IMG/VR virus record: IMGVR_UViG_3300042731_000820
Span: 1 to 31,891 of that record
Strand: one strand, 5' to 3'
DNA: 31,891 nucleotides
From: a virus
The notes below the pieces were generated by a model. The model had not been told where the DNA came from and made no database searches. It saw nothing but the letters and a program-made list of their open reading frames with translations. The translations under genes and the position numbers were made by a program. The first letter of the stretch is position 1, and the number at the start of each line of letters is the position of its first letter. Of this stretch, positions 20,178 through 26,638 are shown piece after piece.

Positions 20178-20265
20178 GGTGGGCTGGCTGAGCGGTCGAA
20201 AGCGGCGGTCTTGAAAACCGTTGAACCGAGAGGTTCCGTAGGTTCGAATCCTACGCCCACCGCCA
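20178..20265 (+). tRNA. tRNA-Ser (anticodon TGA)
   Basis: An 88-nt class II tRNA. The acceptor GGTGGGC pairs with GCCCACC, the anticodon loop is CTTGAAA, there is a long variable arm (GAACCGAGAGGTTC), the T-arm is GTAGG-TTCGAAT-CCTAC, and CCA is encoded. Confidence 0.94.
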
Positions 20266-20271
20266 TTTTTG

Positions 20272-20279
20272 TATAAATA
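20272..20279 (+). promoter_or_regulatory. T4-type late promoter before the kinase
   Basis: TATAAATA, the exact T4 late-promoter -10 element, 32 bases before the kinase ATG and just after tRNA-Ser. T4-like phages read such boxes with their own gp55 sigma factor and sliding clamp. No -35 element is expected. Confidence 0.75.
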
Positions 20280-20310
20280 AATACATCTATCATCAACAGA
20301 CTGTATTACA

Positions 20311-20991
20311 ATGAAATCTTTCAAAACATTCCTAGACGAAGGTGTCAACGATCCAGCAATCTTCAAGGCAATTTTCCTTGCAGGTGGGCCAGGCTCTGGT
20401 AAGTCATTCATCGTCGGTAAAACCGGACTGACCTCTATGGGTTACAAGGTCGTCAACTCTGACGACGCATTCGAAGCTGCCATGAAGAAGGCAGGTATGG
20501 AGATGGACCCAGAAAACATCTTCTCTGTGAAGGGTCAGGAAATCCGTGGTAAGGCAAAGGCACTTACAGGTAAACGACAGGCACGTTACATCGAAGGTCG
20601 TTTAGGACTAGTCATTGATGGTACAGGTAAAGACCCAGACAAGATTGTGACTCAAGCAAGACAACTGATCAAGTTAGGTTATGATGTCGCAATGGTCTTC
20701 GTAAACACCGATTTAGAAACTGCTATCAAACGTGATGCCGCTCGTAAGAGAACTATCGGTGAAGTCGAAGCGACTAAGTATTGGAAAGAAGTGCAACGCA
20801 ATATCGGTCGTTACCAACAGTTGTTTGGTAAGAACAATTTCCTAGTAGTCGACAACTCAGAAGGTAAGGACTACCAAGCAGAGACCCTACGCGCATATCG
20901 TGATGCGACAAAATTCACTAACAAGGCACCAGACAATCCGAAGGCGCAAAAGTGGATTGCGGACGAAAAAGCGAAAGCAAAAAGGTCTTGA
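20311..20991 (+). CDS. P-loop kinase with putative capsid-targeting N-terminus
   Basis: 226 residues. FLAGGPGSGKSFIV (22-35) is a Walker A motif. VVNSDDAFEA (about 48-57) and the LVIDGTGKDPDKI segment match zeta-toxin/polynucleotide-kinase-like P-loop kinases, and DAARKRT supplies likely lid arginines. The substrate is unknown. The first eleven residues MKSFKTFLDEG resemble the T4 internal-protein capsid-targeting sequence MKTYQEFIAEA, with L-x-E before a predicted prohead-protease cut. A TATAAATA late promoter fits a packaged protein. The promoter of the peroxidase gene overlaps its last codons. Confidence 0.8.
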   Translation: MKSFKTFLDEGVNDPAIFKAIFLAGGPGSGKSFIVGKTGLTSMGYKVVNSDDAFEAAMKKAGMEMDPENIFSVKGQEIRGKAKALTGKRQARYIEGRLGLVIDGTGKDPDKIVTQARQLIKLGYDVAMVFVNTDLETAIKRDAARKRTIGEVEATKYWKEVQRNIGRYQQLFGKNNFLVVDNSEGKDYQAETLRAYRDATKFTNKAPDNPKAQKWIADEKAKAKRS

Positions 20992-21016
20992 CACCCCCCA
21001 CACACTGTAGTATAAT
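20988..21016 (+). promoter_or_regulatory. Consensus sigma70 promoter for the peroxidase gene
   Basis: TTGACA (20988-20993), 17 nt, TATAAT (21011-21016): twelve of twelve bases. Predicted start near 21023 with a leader of about 37 nt that contains GAGAGG (21044-21049). The host-type promoter contrasts with the late promoter of the gene just upstream, so the peroxidase is likely made early. Confidence 0.85.
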
Positions 21017-21059
21017 TCCTCTCGAAACTTGAAATAGAGTATTGAGAGGCTCTTAAATT

Positions 21060-22481
21060 ATGCAACGCTTACTTACTGTAGCGGTATCTAGTGCACTTAT
21101 CAGTGCGTGTTCTGGTGGAGGTTCTGACACCCCACCGCCCGTCGTGACAGACCCTGTCACATCCACACCCGTAACGATACCTGTCGACCCCGCAGTCGAG
21201 GCACGTGAAAATCTACTCACGTTACTTGACTCTACGTCACCGACAGGTACTTACGAGGCATACATCCTACCCGCAAGTGATGACTTCGACAACATCCCGC
21301 AGGATCCCAGCAATGAGATCACCGCAGAGAAGGTCGCACTGGGTAAGTTAATCTACCACGAGACTGGTATCACTGAAGGTGACATCGAGTCTAGTGAAGG
21401 TACGTTCTCGTGCTCGTCTTGTCACAATGCGCAGAACGGATTCAAGTCTGGTATCCGTCAGGGTATCGGTGAAGGCGGTATCGGTTTCGATCACCGTATG
21501 GTTATGGAAGGTGTTGACCTTGCAGACGTTGATGTCCAACCCGTGACATCTCCTACAGTTCTAAACACTGCGTTCCAAGAGGTCATGTTGTGGAACGGTC
21601 AGTTCGGTAACGAGATCGGTGGTGTGGTCAACGTGGGTATCGATCCCGACCGTCACTTCACAGAAGGTACACCGAAGGAAGCGAACCTACGTAACCTGTC
21701 CGGACTAGAGACTCAGGCAGTCGCAGGTCTTGGTGTTCACCGTATGGGAACGGACAATCCCAATTCACTACTACGCACCAACGAGACGTATCGTCAGATG
21801 TTTGAGGACGCGTATGGTGTCGCAGAACCCGACGACATGTTAGAGGCTGCCGCACTTGCGATTGCCGCATTCGAACGGACTGTCCTATCTAACGAGGCAC
21901 CATTCCAAGAGTATCTCCGTGGAGATGAAACTGCGATGACTGAGAAACAGGTCGCAGGTGCAGAGGTGTTCTTCGGTAAGGGTAACTGCCACACGTGTCA
22001 CAACGGTGCCGCACTATCGTCACCCAAGGGTGCGATGGCAGACGATATCTTCATGACGTTGGGTTTCCACGATCTCGATATGTGGGAAGATACAATCGGT
22101 GAAGTGAATGAAGCAACACGTGAGGGACGTGGGGGATTCACTGGAGATACACTGGATAAGTTCAAGTTCAAAGTACCGCCACTTTACAATCTTATAGATA
22201 CAGAAGTATTTGGTCACGGTGCGTCGTTTGCATCTGTTGAGGATGTGGTTCGTTACAAAGTAGAAGCGATCCCACAACACCCACAAGTAGAAATTGGCGA
22301 CCTTGACTACAGGTTCACTCCTCTGGATCTAACAGAAGATGAGATCGCGAATCTCGTTGAGTTCCTAGAGGTCGGTTTGAAAGATGACAACTTGATGCGG
22401 TATGTCCCTGAGTCTTTACCCAGTGGTAACTGCCCTGTTAACAACGACGAAGTGTCGCGACAAGAGTTGGGTTGCGACTAA
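21060..22481 (+). CDS. Di-heme cytochrome c peroxidase (CcpA/MauG family) lipoprotein
   Basis: Reduces hydrogen peroxide to water with electrons from cytochrome c, or, in MauG-like members, oxidises other substrates. The 473 residues begin with a lipoprotein signal ending LISAC (Cys17), then a Thr/Pro-rich linker (about 20-45). Two heme-c attachment sites follow, C118-S-S-C-H122 and C310-H-T-C-H314, the arrangement of the two-domain di-heme family. Family stretches are SPTVLNTAFQEVMLWNGQ (about 164-181) and AAFERTVLS...F-x-x-Y-L-R-G-D. The protein would be secreted, lipid-anchored and loaded with heme by the host Ccm system. It is full length and uninterrupted. It has its own consensus promoter. 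Such an enzyme is very unusual in a phage genome. It could instead act on a redox signal or dye-like metabolite. Confidence 0.93.
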   Translation: MQRLLTVAVSSALISACSGGGSDTPPPVVTDPVTSTPVTIPVDPAVEARENLLTLLDSTSPTGTYEAYILPASDDFDNIPQDPSNEITAEKVALGKLIYHETGITEGDIESSEGTFSCSSCHNAQNGFKSGIRQGIGEGGIGFDHRMVMEGVDLADVDVQPVTSPTVLNTAFQEVMLWNGQFGNEIGGVVNVGIDPDRHFTEGTPKEANLRNLSGLETQAVAGLGVHRMGTDNPNSLLRTNETYRQMFEDAYGVAEPDDMLEAAALAIAAFERTVLSNEAPFQEYLRGDETAMTEKQVAGAEVFFGKGNCHTCHNGAALSSPKGAMADDIFMTLGFHDLDMWEDTIGEVNEATREGRGGFTGDTLDKFKFKVPPLYNLIDTEVFGHGASFASVEDVVRYKVEAIPQHPQVEIGDLDYRFTPLDLTEDEIANLVEFLEVGLKDDNLMRYVPESLPSGNCPVNNDEVSRQELGCD

Positions 22482-22494
22482 GAGAAGGAGACTT

Positions 22495-22704
22495 ATGTCT
22501 TACAAAGAATATCACGGTGACATCGCTAGGGTCTGCGACCAGTGCGGTTACATAATCGAACACATCGAAGACGCAGTTACTCAACGTGATATTCTTACAG
22601 GTCAACTAAAGTTCTATGCAAAGGCACTCAAGGTAGACTCGGAATACCGAGAAACCTTGCGCCAATCATACGATAAATGCGACGATTGTAAGACATATAA
22701 ATAG
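22495..22704 (+). CDS. Small zinc-ribbon-like protein
   Basis: 69 residues from ATG 22495, fixed by AAGGAG five bases upstream. Two Cys pairs, C-D-Q-C near the N-terminus (about 14-17) and C-D-D-C near the C-terminus (about 62-65), are separated by a helix, as in a split zinc ribbon. It follows the peroxidase by 13 bases. Its last codons contain a TATAAATA late-promoter box. Confidence 0.7.
   Translation: MSYKEYHGDIARVCDQCGYIIEHIEDAVTQRDILTGQLKFYAKALKVDSEYRETLRQSYDKCDDCKTYK
22696..22703 (+). promoter_or_regulatory. T4-type late promoter before tRNA-Ala
   Basis: TATAAATA at the end of the zinc-ribbon gene. The surrounding 13 bases GACATATAAATAG recur exactly at 23662-23674, where another late box precedes a putative capsid-packaged protein. 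Confidence 0.55.
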
Positions 22705-22712
22705 GAAGTATA

Positions 22713-22788
22713 GGGGCTATAGCTCAGTTGGGAGAGCGCTTGATTTGCATTCAAGAGGTCGTGGGTTCGACTCCCTCTAGCTCCACCA
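22713..22788 (+). tRNA. tRNA-Ala (anticodon TGC)
   Basis: A 76-nt cloverleaf. The acceptor GGGGCTA pairs with TAGCTCC (one G-U), the anticodon loop is TTTGCAT, the T-stem is GTGGG/CTCCC (one G-T pair), and CCA is encoded. It is followed after two bases by a long palindromic element. Confidence 0.94.
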
Positions 22789-22790
22789 GT

Positions 22791-22955
22791 TCCCCCGCTT
22801 GCGCGGGACTCGACATAAGATTGGATAAGCGCAATATGCCGTGCGCCCACGAACGTGATCTCTCAAACGTGCATGTTGAAAATGCCTTGACGTTCGTCGG
22901 ATCCAACTTGCCATCACATGTCCTACGGAGTCCTGCGTAAGCGGGGATCTTTTTT
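22791..22955 (+). repeat. Long imperfect palindrome (MITE/REP-like or structured RNA) ending in a terminator
   Basis: The ends 22791-22811 and 22928-22947 pair over 20 bp with one bulge and two G-U pairs (TCCCCCGCTTGCGC with GCGTAAGCGGGGA at the outside). Nested inside are GACAT/ATGTC (22812-22816, 22918-22922), AAG+TTGGAT/ATCCAA+CTT (22817-22826, 22901-22909), a GCGC hairpin and a perfect 8-bp ACGAACGT/ACGTTCGT (22849-22856, 22890-22897). TCTTTTTT (22948-22955) follows the last arm, so it can act as a rho-independent terminator. The ends resemble GC-rich palindromes scattered in bacterial chromosomes. It has no credible gene. Confidence 0.7.
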
Positions 22956-22956
22956 A

Positions 22957-22985
22957 TTGACACGCAACAAAAGTTGTGGTACTAT
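22957..22985 (+). promoter_or_regulatory. sigma70-type promoter for the RecB-like nuclease
   Basis: TTGACA (22957-22962), 17 nt, TACTAT (22980-22985), one base after the T-run of the palindrome. Transcription is expected at 22992, exactly the A of the nuclease ATG, so this mRNA would be leaderless too. Confidence 0.75.
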
Positions 22986-22991
22986 TACATT

Positions 22992-23669
22992 ATGTTTGAA
23001 CACGTATTCACAGAATTAACCGAAATGAAAGCTGTCACCACTGAGAAGGGGCGACAGTACCGCACACCTGAAGGCATCGACCTTCCATCCATCACAACAG
23101 TTCTCTCGATACTGTCTCGTGAATCTATTGCAAAGTGGCGAGCTAGAGTAGGTCATGAAGAAGCGAATCGCATTTCGCATCGTGCATCATCTCGCGGGAC
23201 ACGAGTCCACGAGATCGTAGAGAAGTATATCAACAACGAGGAGAACTTTAAAGATGGATATACTCCAGATATTATTAGTAGCTTTAGTGATCTTAAGCCC
23301 ATTTTGGATAGCCGTATCGGTAGAGTATATGCACAGGAAGCCCCTCTCTACTCAAACCACTTGGGAGTGGCTGGTCGCGTCGATTGCATTGCTGAGTTTG
23401 ATGGTCGTCTTTCTGTCATTGATTTCAAGACATCTATGAAACCCAAGCGGAAGGATTGGATCACCAATTACTTTATGCAAGAGTCCGCTTACGCAATCAT
23501 GTGGGAAGAACGAACAAATCGTCCCATCACTCAACTTGTCACCATCATATCCGTAGACAACCACGAACCGCAGATCTTTGTCGAACACAGAGATACGTGG
23601 GTCCGTCCCCTACGCGAAACAATCGCACAATACAACAAAGAAAATTCTCACAGTTCCCTTGACATATAA
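22992..23669 (+). CDS. RecB/Cas4-type PD-(D/E)XK exonuclease
   Basis: 225 residues from ATG 22992. The family motifs appear in order: RGTRVHEIVE with His73, Glu116 before a strand, GRVD with D131, IDFKTS with D144 and K146, and Q163-x-x-x-Y167 (QESAY). This is the RecB/AddB/Cas4 nuclease arrangement, without a helicase part or the four Cys of a Cas4 iron-sulfur cluster. It probably trims DNA ends in phage recombination or degrades host DNA. The message appears leaderless. The gene end carries a double promoter for the next gene. No CRISPR array is present, so a spacer-acquisition role is not supported. Confidence 0.85.
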   Translation: MFEHVFTELTEMKAVTTEKGRQYRTPEGIDLPSITTVLSILSRESIAKWRARVGHEEANRISHRASSRGTRVHEIVEKYINNEENFKDGYTPDIISSFSDLKPILDSRIGRVYAQEAPLYSNHLGVAGRVDCIAEFDGRLSVIDFKTSMKPKRKDWITNYFMQESAYAIMWEERTNRPITQLVTIISVDNHEPQIFVEHRDTWVRPLRETIAQYNKENSHSSLDI

Positions 23670-23686
23670 ATAGAACCATGTATACT
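23659..23686 (+). promoter_or_regulatory. Overlapping sigma70 and T4-type late promoter
   Basis: TTGACA (23659-23664), 16 nt, TATACT (23681-23686) forms a host-type promoter. TATAAATA (23665-23672), a late-promoter box, begins on the base after the -35 hexamer. Both point at the gene starting at 23715, so it could be expressed early and late. Confidence 0.65.
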
Positions 23687-23714
23687 CACCATATCAAATT
23701 ATTAGGGAATTGGT

Positions 23715-25031
23715 ATGTTAAAGTTTAAGAATTTCATAACAGAAGGTGCCTCTCTGACTACGGGCCAGATCCTGAATCCGGATCGCTCGTTTAGACTAGA
23801 GTTGTTCCTTCGTAAGTACGTAGGTAATGAGCCGTTTGAACTGAAAGACGGTGGTACTGTTGTACTGAAATACAACGAAGCAGTGGCGAAAGCACTAAAG
23901 TCGGGTAACGGAAAAGAAGCAAACAAGATTGGACTAGAGACTGCAAACGGTGAAAAACTATCGTTCGGTAAACTACTGAAGAGTAAAGACTTCGGTGGTG
24001 GTATAAGTGGATCCGGTGGTGGTGCTTCGCAAACACGCGCCGTTGAATCTGCACAGTGTGTTTACCTACAAGCGATCTGGGATAATCCACAGACCAAGTT
24101 TACGCCGGAAGAAATCGCTAACTCGTTTTCAAAATGTCATACCGACGCAACACTTGAAGAGGTGTTGGGCATCACCGATGATTGGGTGAACTCTTCTATG
24201 TCGGTCGCAAAGGCACTTTACCGAAATCTAGGCAAAAAGCGATACAGTTTCCACAGAGGATCGGATTGGGTAAACTCTATCACCGGAAAGAAGGGTGTGT
24301 GGTCTGTTCTCAACAGACAAGAAAAACTGTTTCAAGACGCTAATAAGTGGAACCCAGCAGACATCTGGATTGTTGCTGAAGGTGCAGAAGGTAAGTACGA
24401 TCTACAGAACGCTGAGAGTATTACACAGTTGAATCAAAGTCTATTGAAGGCGTGGGAAGCAAGAGACATCATTGGGGTGTCTCTAAAACTTGCTGGATCT
24501 AAACCAAGAATACAGATCGTCAACTACAAGAAACCATTCAAAGCACCTGTTTTCCAGTCCGTCTCTTACAACAAGCGCGGAGACTTCTTCAAGTCAAAGG
24601 ACGGATATCTCTTTGGTCGTGGTGGTATTGAAGTCCAGTTCAGAACCTTCCCTACCTTCCAAGCGGAGGTAATCGGTAAGAAGGCGAAACATGGTAAACT
24701 CTCTCATGGTGGGATCGAATCTATTTTGAAAGATGTTACAGGTGGTTCATTAGATCCTCGTAAACAACTAGAGTCAGAGATACGATCTAAAACCTCTGTC
24801 TTCTTGGATCGTTTCCACGCGATGTATTCTTCGGCAGTATCGGATCCGGTAGACCGTCAAGAGTTCGAGAAGAAACTGCAAGGCAAAGATACAAACTGGT
24901 TAGTCTCAAAGTACTATGTAACATCTATTTTTTCGCAGATCAAGGGCAGAGAACAGGAGTTCCTAGGTCGAATATATCAGATTGCGAAGTCTCAAACGAA
25001 AGAGTCTTCTATCCACTTGAAGGTGTCCTAA
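23715..25031 (+). CDS. Putative capsid-packaged PD-(D/E)XK-like protein
   Basis: 438 residues. The N-terminus MLKFKNFITEG is a T4-like capsid-targeting sequence with an I-x-E cut site. Later come a Gly/Ser-rich linker (about 93-104), E111 in a helix, W-N-P-A-D-I-W with D216 and I-G-V-S-L-K with K258. E...D...S-L-K fits the core of PD-(D/E)XK nucleases. The rest is basic. If packaged and injected, it could cut or process DNA at the start of infection. From memory, marine T4-like phages have relatives without a known role. AGGGA supports ATG 23715. Its stop touches the next start. Confidence 0.6.
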   Translation: MLKFKNFITEGASLTTGQILNPDRSFRLELFLRKYVGNEPFELKDGGTVVLKYNEAVAKALKSGNGKEANKIGLETANGEKLSFGKLLKSKDFGGGISGSGGGASQTRAVESAQCVYLQAIWDNPQTKFTPEEIANSFSKCHTDATLEEVLGITDDWVNSSMSVAKALYRNLGKKRYSFHRGSDWVNSITGKKGVWSVLNRQEKLFQDANKWNPADIWIVAEGAEGKYDLQNAESITQLNQSLLKAWEARDIIGVSLKLAGSKPRIQIVNYKKPFKAPVFQSVSYNKRGDFFKSKDGYLFGRGGIEVQFRTFPTFQAEVIGKKAKHGKLSHGGIESILKDVTGGSLDPRKQLESEIRSKTSVFLDRFHAMYSSAVSDPVDRQEFEKKLQGKDTNWLVSKYYVTSIFSQIKGREQEFLGRIYQIAKSQTKESSIHLKVS

Positions 25032-26251
25032 TGGAAAACTTCTCTTCCTACATCACCGAACAGAAAAACACCCATATGACCCACATTGAGGACAAGGTTC
25101 TCTACGGTGGTGTCGATGGGACGCGCGAGGCGATCAACGCACTGCGCGGACTACGTGATATGTTAGCGGGAAAGAAGGCGGGTAATGTGTCGGTCAAGTG
25201 GGACGGCGCACCCGCCATCTTTTGTGGCACCGACCCGTCAGACGGTCAGTTCTTTGTCGCGAAGAAGGGCATCTTCAACAAGAACCCGAAGGTCTACAAG
25301 ACCGACGCAGACATCGACGCGGACACCAAGGGTGACCTCAACACGAAACTGAAACAGGCACTCAAGTATCTCCCAGATCTAAACATCAAGGGTGTCGTCC
25401 AAGGCGATTTCCTATTCAGTCGTGCAGACCTACAAGGTAAGAAAATCGACGGACAGAAGTACGTCGTCTTCCATCCGAACACAATCGCATACGCAGTACC
25501 TTGGGAACAGGCGGCAGACCTACGCGCCGCGAAGATCGGTATCGTATGGCACACGACCTACACCGGAGATTCTTTTGAAAACATGAAGGCGTCATATGGT
25601 GTGGACGTATCCAAGTTCCGCAAGTCGCGTAACGTATGGTCGCAGGACGCGATGCTCCGCGACGTGACTAACGCAACCATGAGTGACAAGGACACCAAAG
25701 AGGTCAACTCTCTACTGACCCAGATTGGTCGTCTATTTAAACAGACATCGTCCACTACACTCAAGTCACTCGAATCAAATCAGAAACTCGCACAGGCGAT
25801 CGAGACGTACAACAACTCGTTTGTTCGTGCAGGTGCACTCATCCCAGACTCTACCAAACACGTCACGGGATTGGTCGCAAATCGCCAAGCGTACTACCAG
25901 AAAGAGATCGACAGTAAGAAGTCCCAACGTGGAAAAGACACGTGGATTCAGAAATATGCGGACGAAATGAAGTTTTTCTCCCCCGATAACAAGGCAAATC
26001 TCGTAAAAATGTTTGAAATGCAACGTTTGATGGTACTGGTGAAATTAAAACTTATAAATAGTTTGGACAAACTAAAGACGATCGACACCTTCGTTCAGAC
26101 AGTTGATGGATACCAAGTCACTGGTGAAGAGGGATACGTGGCGATCGATACACTTGGTGGTGATGCGGTGAAACTGGTTGATCGTATGGAGTTCTCATAC
26201 AACAACTTTTCATCTGATATATTGAAAGGGTGGGATTCCGCCCGAAGATAA
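25031..26251 (+). CDS. Ligase-like nucleotidyltransferase with capsid-targeting N-terminus (putative)
   Basis: 406 residues. The N-terminus MENFSSYITEQ matches the capsid-targeting pattern. V-K-W-D-G-A-P-A (55-62) is the K-x-D-G motif I of DNA/RNA ligases and capping enzymes, with Lys56 as the candidate adenylated residue. FFVAKKGIF (about 74-82) and GVVQGDFLF resemble motifs III and IV, and V-W-H-T-T-Y lies where later motifs fall. I call it ligase-like, not a proven ligase, because the spacing is unusual. It may seal injected DNA or RNA. It begins on the last base of the previous gene. Confidence 0.6.
   Translation: MENFSSYITEQKNTHMTHIEDKVLYGGVDGTREAINALRGLRDMLAGKKAGNVSVKWDGAPAIFCGTDPSDGQFFVAKKGIFNKNPKVYKTDADIDADTKGDLNTKLKQALKYLPDLNIKGVVQGDFLFSRADLQGKKIDGQKYVVFHPNTIAYAVPWEQAADLRAAKIGIVWHTTYTGDSFENMKASYGVDVSKFRKSRNVWSQDAMLRDVTNATMSDKDTKEVNSLLTQIGRLFKQTSSTTLKSLESNQKLAQAIETYNNSFVRAGALIPDSTKHVTGLVANRQAYYQKEIDSKKSQRGKDTWIQKYADEMKFFSPDNKANLVKMFEMQRLMVLVKLKLINSLDKLKTIDTFVQTVDGYQVTGEEGYVAIDTLGGDAVKLVDRMEFSYNNFSSDILKGWDSARR
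26053..26060 (+). promoter_or_regulatory. Internal T4-type late promoter
   Basis: TATAAATA inside the ligase-like gene, about 210 bases before the basic protein gene. Its match is exact, but it is in coding sequence, so chance remains possible. It could raise late expression of the genes from 26273 on. Confidence 0.4.
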
Positions 26252-26272
26252 TGGGATAAACCAAAGAGGATT

Positions 26273-26638
26273 ATGACTGTGGAGTCATTTAAACAATTTG
26301 TGGACGAAGTCCTAGATAACGCCCAACGTCGCAAACTTGCAATGCGAATGAAAAAGAACAAGGCGAAAATCGCACTTGCTCGAAAGAAATCCGAACGCAA
26401 GATGGCTGACATGGACACACTAAAGAAACGTGCACGACGTGCTGCACGTAATCAGATGGCAGATAAACTCGCTAAGGGTAAGTCTAAAGAAGAATTATCA
26501 ATCGCGCAGAAGAAGAATATCGAGAAGCGCCTAGACAATCCTGCCATGCAGAAGAAAATTGACCGTGGTGCCAAGAAACAACTGAAGGTTGTTCGTAAGG
26601 CAGAGATACAACGCAAGCGCGGTGGCGGTCAAAAGTAA
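26273..26638 (+). CDS. Very basic protein with capsid-targeting N-terminus
   Basis: 121 residues. N-terminal MTVESFKQFVDEV fits the capsid-targeting pattern. The rest is almost purely helical and extremely rich in Lys/Arg (MRMKKNKAKIALARKKSERK, RKRGGGQK). The composition is that of T4 internal head proteins or DNA-condensing proteins. It overlaps the next start by one base. GAGG precedes the ATG. Confidence 0.75.
   Translation: MTVESFKQFVDEVLDNAQRRKLAMRMKKNKAKIALARKKSERKMADMDTLKKRARRAARNQMADKLAKGKSKEELSIAQKKNIEKRLDNPAMQKKIDRGAKKQLKVVRKAEIQRKRGGGQK

Noticed and set aside
22728-22963. Open frames on both strands through tRNA-Ala and the palindrome
   Set aside because: They start inside a tRNA or have no ribosome site, and their PAQAG/PAYAG-like residues are the usual translation of palindromic repeats.
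22992-23669. Cas4 of a CRISPR system
   Set aside because: The RecB motifs fit, but the four Cys of the Cas4 cluster are absent and there is no repeat-spacer array in the window. A phage recombination exonuclease is simpler.
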